Source: an uncultured Geobacteraceae bacterium
Lineage (GTDB): Bacteria > Desulfobacterota > Desulfuromonadia > Geobacterales > Pseudopelobacteraceae
Direction of reading: 5' to 3'
Length of the DNA stretch: 64,000 bases
Assembly (NCBI GenBank): GCA_903939115.1
Contig: CAJAFV010000086.1
Location: 50,655-114,654 of the forward strand
The position numbers were made by a program, and so were the translations under genes. The notes below the pieces were generated by a model, which made no database searches, had not been told where the DNA came from, and was given only the letters and a program-made list of their open reading frames with translations. Of this stretch, positions 53,416 to 64,000 are shown piece after piece (positions within the stretch are counted from its first letter, which is position 1; the number at the start of each line of letters is the position of its first letter).

Positions 53416-54783
53416 CTATTTTCCAATACAAAATGAAGAGAAGATAAGATCAAGAACTTCATCAGTTGCAGTCTGACCGGTAACTGCACCGACAGAATCA
53501 AGCGCGCCACGGAGATCTAAAGCGAGTAGCTCCAGGTTCCGATCCACCAGGCCTACAGAGAACTGGTGCAAAAAACCCTCAGCAGAAACAAGGGCATCTC
53601 TATGACGGGCACGGGACAATGAGATAAACTCGCGCGAGTCAGTGGCAGATGAGTGATGGAACTGGCGGCAGATTGTCAGTTTAAGCAGGTCAACTCCATC
53701 GCCTGAAAGGGCCGTTATCGGTACAACAGCCAAAAAACGGGTCTCATCGGAAAGCGAAAACCGTTGCGGAAGGTCCGACTTGTTAACAACCGCTATAATT
53801 TTCCGCCCGGCAAGGGCATCCATCAGCATTTGATCTTCCTGGCTAAAACGCCGAGATCCATCAAATACCGCAAGGATAAGATCTGCCAGCGGCACTTTTT
53901 CCAGGGCCCTGTTGATCCCCTCCTGCTCAACCAGGTCGTCGGTGTGGCGGATACCTGCGGTATCGAGAAAACGAATCGCCAATCCTTCGAAAGTTATCGT
54001 CTCTTCAATAATATCCCGGGTTGTGCCAGGGATATGGGTAACAATAGCGCGGTTCTCGTTGAGTAGCCGATTAAGCAGACTTGATTTTCCGGCATTCGGC
54101 TTACCGACGATCAGCACAGAGATCCCGTCCCGGATGATTCGCCCCTCCTCAAAGGTGACGAGCAGGTCGGACAGCATGGATTGTGCGCTTTCGACAGAAG
54201 CGGTAATAGAGGCAACATCGGTGGAGCCAATATCATCATCAGGGAAATCGATGTACGCTTCAACTAATGCGAGCGCTTTCAGCAGGCAGCCGCGTACCTC
54301 GTCAATACGCTTCGAAAGAGCGCCTTCACGCTGTCTCTGTGCCAGCTGAAGGGCAGCTTCACTCTTTGAAGCGATAATATCCATAACCGCTTCAGCCTGA
54401 ACCAGATCAATGCGACCGTTTAGAAACGCCCGGCGCGTAAACTCTCCCGGGTCGGCCAAACGAACACCGCACGCCAGGACTAACGCTAAAACTCGTTCGA
54501 CAACCAGCCAGCCACCATGACAATGCAGCTCCAGAACATCTTCCCTGGTATAAGAACGAGGAGAGCGCATAAGCACCGCCATCGCTTCGTCTACCTTTTC
54601 ACCTGTTGCCGCATCGCGGATCGTACCAAAAGAAAAACGGTGGCTCACAAAGCCACCGTCAGATACAGAGGTAAAAACAGTATTTCCGACCACAGCTGCC
54701 TGGTCTCCACTTACCCGGATTATTCCGATACCGCCATTACCAGGAGGGGTGCTAACAGCCGCTATAGTATCACGGATATACAT
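53416..54783 (-). CDS. mnmE: tRNA modification GTPase MnmE (TrmE)
   Basis: The 455-residue protein has the N-terminal folate-binding domain ([22 protein letters not shown]), helical domains and an inserted G domain with [12 protein letters not shown] (G1), GTTRDIIEE (G2), DTAGIR (G3) and NKSD (G4). The C-terminal CIGK motif carries the essential cysteine. It works with MnmG on U34 of tRNAs. It starts 24 bases after yidC; no jag/khpB gene lies between them. Confidence 0.96.
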   Translation of the reverse strand: MYIRDTIAAVSTPPGNGGIGIIRVSGDQAAVVGNTVFTSVSDGGFVSHRFSFGTIRDAATGEKVDEAMAVLMRSPRSYTREDVLELHCHGGWLVVERVLALVLACGVRLADPGEFTRRAFLNGRIDLVQAEAVMDIIASKSEAALQLAQRQREGALSKRIDEVRGCLLKALALVEAYIDFPDDDIGSTDVASITASVESAQSMLSDLLVTFEEGRIIRDGISVLIVGKPNAGKSSLLNRLLNENRAIVTHIPGTTRDIIEETITFEGLAIRFLDTAGIRHTDDLVEQEGINRALEKVPLADLILAVFDGSRRFSQEDQMLMDALAGRKIIAVVNKSDLPQRFSLSDETRFLAVVPITALSGDGVDLLKLTICRQFHHSSATDSREFISLSRARHRDALVSAEGFLHQFSVGLVDRNLELLALDLRGALDSVGAVTGQTATDEVLDLIFSSFCIGK

Positions 54784-54807
54784 AAACTCGTTACTCCCGG
54801 GCTGAAG

Positions 54808-56415
54808 TTAATCTTTGACCAGTTTGTTTATATACATCTGCTGGCCAATAGTCAGCACATTATTAACCAGCCAGTACAGGACCAGGCCGGACGGAAAGCT
54901 GAGGAACATGAAGGTAAAAACAACCGGCAGTGCCAGCATCATCTTCTGCTGCATCGGATCCATTTGAGAAGGTGTCATTTTCTGCTGAACAAACATCGTG
55001 ATGCCCATAATTACCGGGGTGACGTAGTAGGGATCTTTGTCAGCAAGATCGGTAACCCACAAGAAAAACGGCGCATGGCGGAGCTCTATGGAAAACATCA
55101 GCGATTTATATAGTGCAAAAAATACCGGTATCTGGACAACCATAGGCAAACACCCACCCATCGGGTTTACCTTGTGTTCACGATACAGTTCCATAACCGC
55201 CTTATTCATCGCATCGCGGTCATCCTTGTATTTTTCGCGGAGCTTTGTCATCTCCGGTTGAATTTTCTGCATCCCCTTCATTGACTTGTAGCTTTTGTGG
55301 GTCAACGGGAAAAAGAACGCTTTAAGGATGATCGTTATGATTATGATAGCAACGCCGTAGTTACCGACATAACTGTAAAAATATTTTAGCGAATAGAGCA
55401 GTGGTTTGGCGATTACCGTAAACCAGCCTAAATCGAGTGACTGCTCAAGCAAATTACCCTGTGCCTTGAGAATATCAAGATCTTTAGGCCCTACAAACAG
55501 GCGACTGGTAGTAGTAGCAGACTGACCGGGATTGATCGTAAACTGAGGGGCGGAAACAATAGATTCAAAAAAACCGGCGCTGTTCTTTTTCAACTCTACA
55601 GAGGCAATGCTGTTTTTCTCGGCCAGAATTGCATTCATAAAATACTTATCTGCAAAACCTGACCACTGAATTGTCTTGTCGTAGCGCTTTGAAGCGGTGG
55701 CAACGTCTTTAATTTTATTCGTTTGAAGGCTGTTGTCAGAAAAGAGAAACGCGCCGGCGGTGTCAAAGCGGTTATCTTTAACTTTTGGCTCTGCCGGATA
55801 GGTCATTACATGCTGAATGGTGCCAACCAAAGGAGCAGCAGAGTTATTAAAAACCTGAGTTTCAAGTTTGATTCCATATGCCCCGGAAGCAAAAGTATAT
55901 ATTTTTCGGACCGTATACCCCTGCCCGGAAATATAATTGAATGTCAGCTGACGTGTGCCGCCCTTTTCAATTGTGATACTCTCGGCATCAGTTGCGAAAT
56001 CGGTGCTATCCGGAAGATTGAAACCAGAAGCACGCGTCGAAAATGATAAGATGTTCGGATCGGCATCAGTGCCCAGGGTTACTTTTTTTGCCTTGGGGGA
56101 GTTTTCTTCCCGGTAGTTTTTGAGCACCATGCTCTTGAGACTCGCTCCACGAGAAGAGAACTGAGCCGTATAGAGATCGGTGTCTACCGTTATCTCTTTA
56201 AGAGGGGCTTTTGCGGGAAGAGGCTGCCCGGCGATCGCTACAGGGCTCTGAAGAACAGGTGGCGGCTGACTCAGCGAAGCAGAACTGCTCGCGGGAGAAG
56301 AAACGCTCTGAGTGGCGGGAGGGGCGACTTTCTGTTTATCTGGACCAAACATCATGGAAAACAGATAAAAAACAGCAATTGAAAGACCTACAGCTATAAA
56401 AGCACGCTTTTCCAT
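54808..56415 (-). CDS. yidC: Membrane protein insertase YidC
   Basis: The 535-residue protein has an N-terminal helix ([20 protein letters not shown]), a Ser/Pro-rich linker and the large periplasmic beta domain (about 65-330) of Gram-negative YidC. The insertase core (about 345-535) includes [24 protein letters not shown], cited as [15 protein letters not shown], and [20 protein letters not shown]. It inserts proteins into the inner membrane alone or with SecYEG. It belongs to the rpmH-rnpA-yidD-yidC unit. Confidence 0.96.
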   Translation of the reverse strand: MEKRAFIAVGLSIAVFYLFSMMFGPDKQKVAPPATQSVSSPASSSASLSQPPPVLQSPVAIAGQPLPAKAPLKEITVDTDLYTAQFSSRGASLKSMVLKNYREENSPKAKKVTLGTDADPNILSFSTRASGFNLPDSTDFATDAESITIEKGGTRQLTFNYISGQGYTVRKIYTFASGAYGIKLETQVFNNSAAPLVGTIQHVMTYPAEPKVKDNRFDTAGAFLFSDNSLQTNKIKDVATASKRYDKTIQWSGFADKYFMNAILAEKNSIASVELKKNSAGFFESIVSAPQFTINPGQSATTTSRLFVGPKDLDILKAQGNLLEQSLDLGWFTVIAKPLLYSLKYFYSYVGNYGVAIIIITIILKAFFFPLTHKSYKSMKGMQKIQPEMTKLREKYKDDRDAMNKAVMELYREHKVNPMGGCLPMVVQIPVFFALYKSLMFSIELRHAPFFLWVTDLADKDPYYVTPVIMGITMFVQQKMTPSQMDPMQQKMMLALPVVFTFMFLSFPSGLVLYWLVNNVLTIGQQMYINKLVKD

Positions 56416-56445
56416 CGAGGCTCCTGAATATCTATACTTTATTTG

Positions 56446-56658
56446 CTAGGGTACCGGATCGTGGCCGCCCGGATGAAACGGATGACACTTACATATTCTG
56501 ACAAAGGTAAGAAACAGACCCCTGACAACACCATGCCGAATTAAGGACCCGCGGGAATACTCGGAACAGGAGGGATAAAAACGACAGGTCTGTGGAAGAT
56601 GCGGGGAAATCATCTTCTGATAGAACCTGATTACAAGGAGCAAGCTGCTCTTGAACAT
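56446..56658 (-). CDS. yidD: Membrane protein insertion efficiency factor YidD
   Basis: A 70-residue basic, cysteine-containing protein with the family pattern [21 protein letters not shown], then CSEYS and [15 protein letters not shown] at the C-terminus. YidD aids insertion of membrane proteins by YidC. It overlaps the end of rnpA by 28 bases, which is common for this gene. Confidence 0.94.
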   Translation of the reverse strand: MFKSSLLLVIRFYQKMISPHLPQTCRFYPSCSEYSRGSLIRHGVVRGLFLTFVRICKCHPFHPGGHDPVP

Positions 56659-57011
56659 GGGGACAAGCCTATTAAGTGAATGACCTTGTTGAGTTCCCGC
56701 TCAATATCCGGAAACGTCATAAGTGCCGATTCTCGCCGGGCAATAATATTTACATCAACGGATGCCATCTTCAAGCGATTATGCCTGAAAAATTCACGCA
56801 GATATCGTTTAACCCTGTTTCGAACGACAGAGCAGCCGACTTTTTTGCTTGCTGTAATACCCAAACGGGCGTTTTGAAGGTTATTTTCGCGCCACACGAC
56901 AAGAAAACCACGGACTGCTGATTTATGTTGCGCGGAAGCGAGCTGAAGAAATTCAGCTCGCTTCCGCAAACGTGCACTCTTAGGAAATGTGGCTTCTGAA
57001 ACGACAATCAC
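56631..57011 (-). CDS. rnpA: Ribonuclease P protein component
   Basis: The 126-residue basic protein contains the RNP motif [13 protein letters not shown] (RNR signature) and [15 protein letters not shown] before it, typical of RnpA. It supports the RNase P RNA in 5' maturation of tRNAs. It starts 13 bases after rpmH. The C-terminal part overlaps yidD in another frame. Confidence 0.94.
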   Translation of the reverse strand: MIVVSEATFPKSARLRKRAEFLQLASAQHKSAVRGFLVVWRENNLQNARLGITASKKVGCSVVRNRVKRYLREFFRHNRLKMASVDVNIIARRESALMTFPDIERELNKVIHLIGLSPCSRAACSL

Positions 57012-57024
57012 GCCAGAAAAGACA

Positions 57025-57174
57025 TTACTTTGCGGCGATTCTTACTGCCAGGTTTTTACGCCCTTTTGCTCTTCTACGCTTAATTACCAAACGACCATTT
57101 TTGGTGGCCATTCTTACCAGAAAACCGTGAGTACGCTTGCGGGAGATATTACTTGGCTGATATGTTCTTTTCAT
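57025..57174 (-). CDS. rpmH: 50S ribosomal protein L34
   Basis: A 49-residue protein beginning [18 protein letters not shown] and ending [17 protein letters not shown]. It matches L34 throughout, including the basic [10 protein letters not shown] and RRRAKGR blocks. It is the first gene of the minus-strand origin-side unit and directly flanks the oriC-like spacer. Translated here from the reverse complement because the gene is short. Confidence 0.97.
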   Translation of the reverse strand: MKRTYQPSNISRKRTHGFLVRMATKNGRLVIKRRRAKGRKNLAVRIAAK

Positions 57175-57528
57175 CTCAATTTACCTCTACAAAATTATTT
57201 TTCAGGAAATGGGTTATTAAACATACCTCCCTTTGTATGTCAAGTTTTATATTATCCATACTGAACACACTTCCCATTGATTTGCCTTGAAAAAGAGGGT
57301 TAGCTCTGCTATTCTCCAACACCTTCAACACGCCTAATACTATCCACAAAATACTTTAACTGGCTGTTTTTGTTTATTTAAATAGTTTTCCACAGCTGTT
57401 GACAATGGTGTTGATAACTCTCAGTGACACCGATATACAGCTACAATATTTATACTTTATCTATAAGCAGTTACATTCGACATCCAATGTTGATACCCAA
57501 TATATACTATGAATTGTGATTTTTACCG
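57175..57528. other. Probable oriC region, rpmH-dnaA spacer
   Basis: This AT-rich 354-bp spacer holds several 9-mers one base away from the DnaA box TTATCCACA: TTATCCATA (57252-57260), CTATCCACA (57340-57348), TTTTCCACA (57386-57394), and TGTTGATAA on the opposite strand (57409-57417). It must also hold the divergent rpmH and dnaA promoters. Gene order rpmH-oriC-dnaA is common. No perfect box was found. Confidence 0.6.
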
Positions 57529-58878
57529 ATGTTAGATGCGTGGCAACAGGCAACAGAAAATATAGAAAAAGTCATGTCGGAAGCTGATTTTGGCACCTGG
57601 ATAAAACCGGTTTATTACAGCCACCATGAGGGTTCCTCCGTTTTTTTGACTGTTCCCAACTCTTTTACAAAAGAGTGGCTGGAGGATCACTACCTGAAGG
57701 TTTTGACCGGAGCCCTCACTGCAACGTCCGGATGTGCAGTTTCTCTTAATTTCGTTATCCGTAATGATGAGGAACATCAACCCTACATTTCGGAAAATTT
57801 TGTTACAAAAATAGACCTCGAACCACCTGCTTCAAAAAATACCCACCTTGAACAGGTATTTACACCACTAAATCAAAAATATACGTTTGACCTTTTTGTG
57901 AGTGGCACCGGAAATCAATTCGCTCACGCTGCAGCAATGGCCGTTGCTAATAACCCTGCTGACACCTACAACCCTCTCTTTATTTATGGTGGTGTCGGAC
58001 TCGGAAAAAGTCATCTCTTAAATTCTATTGGTCACACTATCCGTGAAAATTCACCAGAATTAAACGTATGCTACTGTTCAGCTGAAAAATTCATGTATGA
58101 AATGGTAAATCATCTTCGTCTTAAAAAAATGGATGTTTTTAGAAATCGTTTTAGGACGGTAGATGTACTGTTAGTCGACGATATCCAATTCATATCCGGT
58201 AAAACCGGGACTCAGGAAGAGTTTTTTCACACCTTTAACGCGCTGCATGATACTCACAAGCAAATTGTCATAACATCTGATAAATTTCCTCGGGAGATTC
58301 CAGACTTGGAAGAGCGACTAAGATCCCGCTTTGAATGGGGCCTTATTGCAGATATTCAGCCACCAGACGTAGAGACAAAAATTGCCATACTGAAAAAAAA
58401 GTCGGAAATAACCAGGGTGTTTTTCCCTGAAGATGTCTATTATTTTCTTGCTTCAAGTGATACCAGAAACATCCGTGAACTTGAAGGCATGCTTATACGG
58501 CTCGGTGCGTTCAGCAGTTTACAGAACATTCCGGTTACACTCGATATGGCAAAGGAAAATCTTAAAGATATTCTGGGAGACAGGCACAAAGAAATTACAG
58601 TGGAGCTGATTCAAAAATCCGTTGCCGACTATTTTGATTTGAAGTTAATTGACCTGAAGTCTGAAAAAAGGGTTAAAAATATTGTCTATGCTCGACAGAT
58701 TGCAATTTGGTTTTGTAGAGAGATGACCAAATCATCCTACCCGGATATAGGGCTAAAGTTTGGAGGCAAAGATCATTCAACTATCATCCATTCGTACAAA
58801 AAAATTGATAAATCTATTGCCGAAGAACCAAAAGTATCTAAAATTATTGAAGAAATACGGCGTATTCTTCTTAAGTAA
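57529..58878 (+). CDS. dnaA: Chromosomal replication initiator protein DnaA
   Basis: The 449-residue AAA+ protein has an N-terminal DnaB/oligomerisation domain, a short linker and Walker A GGVGLGKSHLLN (about 151-162). Walker B is VLLVDDIQFI (about 211-220). The DNA-binding domain IV ends with the signature GGKDHSTIIHSYKKI (about 419-433). It opens the origin for replication. The first ATG at 57529 fits family starts (MLDAWQQA). The ribosome-binding site is weak. Confidence 0.97.
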   Translation: MLDAWQQATENIEKVMSEADFGTWIKPVYYSHHEGSSVFLTVPNSFTKEWLEDHYLKVLTGALTATSGCAVSLNFVIRNDEEHQPYISENFVTKIDLEPPASKNTHLEQVFTPLNQKYTFDLFVSGTGNQFAHAAAMAVANNPADTYNPLFIYGGVGLGKSHLLNSIGHTIRENSPELNVCYCSAEKFMYEMVNHLRLKKMDVFRNRFRTVDVLLVDDIQFISGKTGTQEEFFHTFNALHDTHKQIVITSDKFPREIPDLEERLRSRFEWGLIADIQPPDVETKIAILKKKSEITRVFFPEDVYYFLASSDTRNIRELEGMLIRLGAFSSLQNIPVTLDMAKENLKDILGDRHKEITVELIQKSVADYFDLKLIDLKSEKRVKNIVYARQIAIWFCREMTKSSYPDIGLKFGGKDHSTIIHSYKKIDKSIAEEPKVSKIIEEIRRILLK

Positions 58879-59099
58879 GGAAAAGCTGTTGATTCAGTGT
58901 GAATACCTGTTGATAATTTTTTCCTGTGTGTAAAAGTCGTCTGTAGTGAGTCTCATATACACAGGCTTAAAATAATATTTTTCACCGTAATTTAGACAGT
59001 TACTGGCTTTTACCCTGTTTCCACAGGACCAACAATATACTACAAGGTTTTAAAGATTATATAATACATACTACTAGATAATAAGAGGGGGGATACATA
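58879..59099. other. dnaA-dnaN spacer with DnaA-box-like sequences
   Basis: The AT-rich spacer contains TGTTGATAA (58908-58916), an ACACAGG motif near 58970 and CCTGTTTCCACAGG (about 59014-59027), a palindrome holding a TTTCCACA core. A TATAAT-like -10 (59060-59065) lies ahead of dnaN without a good -35. It may form the second half of a bipartite origin. Confidence 0.5.
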
Positions 59100-60221
59100 A
59101 TGGAATTCAAAATTGATAAAGACCAATTCCTCAAGTCATTGCAAAAAATCCAAGGTATCGTAGAAAAAAGAACTTCAATGCCTATTTTATCGAATGTTCT
59201 ACTTGAAGCTACTGAAACGTCTCTTATTGTCACAGCGACTGACTTAGAGGTGGGAATGAAAAGCAGTTATTCTGCCGAAGTAATTTCCCCTGGAAAAATT
59301 ACTGTATCAGCAAAAAAATTATACGAGATTGTCAAGGAACTTCCCAATCAACCCATTATGTTTTCAACGAAAGACAACGACTGGGTGGAAATTAAGTGCG
59401 GAAAAGTTCAATTCAATATTGTGGGTCTTTCTCCGGATGAATTTCCGTATTTTCCCGATGTAAAAGAAGAAAACCTCTTTGAAATAGAAACCGCCCTGCT
59501 GCGCGGAATGATTGAAAGAACCTCATATGCAATTTGCACGGATGAAACCAAATACAACCTTAACGGAATTTTTATCAAAGTTGAGGTCCGGGAAGATGGT
59601 AGTAATGGACTCAAAATGGTGTCCACAGACGGCCATCGCCTTTCAATCGCTTCAGGAAACCTCACGGGTACTGCCGGACCGGAGCTTCTAAAAGGAGTTA
59701 TTCTCCCGAAAAAGGGTGTTTTCGAAATGAAGAAGATCACCGATGAAGATGGAGGAACCCTTATGTTTGGTTTTATGGACAACAGCGCCGTCATCAAACG
59801 GGGAGACTCATACATGGTCATGCGCCTTGTTGATGGAGATTTCCCCGATTACAATCGGGTAATTCCTACGTCAAATACGCAGATTGTGACCGTACAGAAA
59901 GAAGATTTCAGTCATTCCGTGCGGCGTATGGCGATACTTTCAAGCGAAAAATTCAAGGGGATAATGCTGGAAATTACTTCGGGCGGCATCAGAATTTCTT
60001 CCAGTAACCCAGAGTTGGGAGACGCTATGGAGGAGTTGGACGTTGACTATACTGGAGATCCTATTTCAGTCCGGTTCAATGCCCGTTATCTCCTTGATGT
60101 CCTTGCTGTGGCCGAAACAGATAGGGTTGAAATGAAATTCAAGGATGAGTTATCGCCTTCGATTATTGTCCCTGAAAATTCTGACAGCTTTCTTGCCGTC
60201 ATTATGCCGATGAGGCTCTAA
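59100..60221 (+). CDS. dnaN: DNA polymerase III beta subunit (sliding clamp)
   Basis: The 373-residue protein has three clamp domains. Family marks are KIQGIVEKRTSMPILSNVLL in the first, YAICTDETKYNLNGIF and STDGHRLSIASG in the second, and the C-terminal MPMRL tail that ends clamp proteins. It encircles DNA and tethers polymerase. AGAGGGGGG precedes the ATG. It follows dnaA and precedes recF by eight bases. Confidence 0.97.
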   Translation: MEFKIDKDQFLKSLQKIQGIVEKRTSMPILSNVLLEATETSLIVTATDLEVGMKSSYSAEVISPGKITVSAKKLYEIVKELPNQPIMFSTKDNDWVEIKCGKVQFNIVGLSPDEFPYFPDVKEENLFEIETALLRGMIERTSYAICTDETKYNLNGIFIKVEVREDGSNGLKMVSTDGHRLSIASGNLTGTAGPELLKGVILPKKGVFEMKKITDEDGGTLMFGFMDNSAVIKRGDSYMVMRLVDGDFPDYNRVIPTSNTQIVTVQKEDFSHSVRRMAILSSEKFKGIMLEITSGGIRISSSNPELGDAMEELDVDYTGDPISVRFNARYLLDVLAVAETDRVEMKFKDELSPSIIVPENSDSFLAVIMPMRL

Positions 60222-60229
60222 AACGACTG

Positions 60230-63737
<3,508 letters not shown>

Positions 63738-63755
63738 GAAGGGCCCTGTGTAGGG

Positions 63756-63787
63756 GGCCCCAATTAATGCATTTTTGGCCCCAATTA
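63756..63787. repeat. Tandem 21-bp units between gyrB stop and its terminator
   Basis: GGCCCCAATTA occurs at 63756-63766 and again at 63777-63787, a 21-bp period, with related flanking bases. Such repeated short ends resemble those of some insertion sequences, but no transposase is visible. Possibly a remnant of an IS end. Confidence 0.45.
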
Positions 63788-63833
63788 GTGTAAATTTCCT
63801 ACGGAAAAAGACATTGATTTAAATATTTCAATG

Positions 63834-63864
63834 AAGGGCTGACAGTTTTTGTTAGCCCTTTTTT
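63834..63864 (+). terminator. Rho-independent terminator of gyrB
   Basis: AAGGGCT-GAC and GT-TAGCCCTT pair around AGTTTTT, followed directly by TTTTTT. It lies about 95 bases behind the gyrB stop and immediately before the group II intron. Confidence 0.85.
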
Positions 63865-63868
63865 GTAT

Positions 63869-64000
63869 GTGCGCCAGGTATGGCGCGTGGCGCGTAAGCG
63901 CCATCCAATCAGCTATGGTGGTTGATTGGTGACTTGGAGGTGAAAGTCCTCTACGGGCCCTGATGGTGGGAACCGTTAGCCGAACAGCAAGGGTGTCCGT
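63869..64000 (+). mobile_element. Group II intron, 5' end (cut by window edge)
   Basis: GTGCGCC at 63869 fits the bacterial group II intron 5' start GTGYG. The following GGAGGTGAAAGTCCTCTACG (63939-63958) and GTGGGAACCGTTAGCCGAAC (63967-63986), then AGCAAGGGTGTCCGT, are characteristic of domain I of bacterial introns that carry an LtrA-type reverse transcriptase. The reverse transcriptase would lie beyond the window. Insertion directly behind a terminator hairpin is the known habit of class C introns; the class itself cannot be fixed from 130 bases. Confidence 0.8.

Overview
The window looks like the replication-origin side of a chromosome from a flagellated, Gram-negative deltaproteobacterium of the Geobacter / Desulfuromonadales type. 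This is inference from gene content and order: a single long flgB-to-flhB flagellar operon with a sigma-54 promoter, CheX/CheC-type chemotaxis proteins, dusB-ntrB-ntrC, a gspC-D-E-F secretion block, and malic enzyme next to succinyl-CoA ligase. No 16S rRNA, tRNA or other taxonomic marker RNA was seen.

Layout. Positions 1-129 hold the end of a histidine kinase, followed by a cobalamin-binding radical SAM gene (375-1841) and a palindromic repeat element. From 18387 down to 2035 (minus strand) runs one flagellar operon: flgB, flgC, fliE, fliF, fliG, fliH, fliI, fliJ, a motE-like gene, fliK, flgD, a small flagellar-operon gene, flgE, fliL, fliM, fliN, fliO, fliP, fliQ, fliR, flhB. It encodes the rod, MS-ring, C-ring, ATPase, export gate and hook parts. 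A well-formed sigma-54 promoter lies just before flgB. The 5' end of flhB is out of frame with its expected start. Upstream is a second minus-strand set: cheY, cheX, a CheC-pseudoreceiver fusion and a periplasmic TPR protein. Then come phosphohexomutase, a stand-alone FlhB C-domain protein and a large FliK-like protein with three internal repeats.

Positions 27033-34517 (minus) hold an orphan antitoxin-like gene, a HEPN/MNT toxin-antitoxin pair, and dapF-gspC-gspD-gspE-gspF. Positions 34675-36815 (plus) hold mtgA and rlmN; rlmN carries two repeat-derived insertions. Housekeeping genes follow: rhlE, a YhaM-like nuclease, ntrC-ntrB-dusB, tatA, a SulP transporter, maeB-sucD-sucC and hsp20.

From 50810 to 63737 is the classic origin cluster: rsmG, mnmG, mnmE, yidC, yidD, rnpA and rpmH on the minus strand diverge from dnaA, dnaN, recF and gyrB on the plus strand. 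The rpmH-dnaA and dnaA-dnaN spacers carry degenerate DnaA boxes, and a perfect parS site lies inside mnmG although parAB is not beside it. The last 130 bases are the 5' end of a group II intron placed directly behind the gyrB terminator.

Most of the window is ordinary core genome. The most unusual points are the flhB start, the repeat inserted in frame in rlmN, the triple-module FliK-like / mini-FlhB pair, the CheC-pseudoreceiver fusion, the alanine-rich FlgE insert, the HEPN/MNT pair behind gspF, and the intron at the right edge. I do not see a wholly new multi-gene system.
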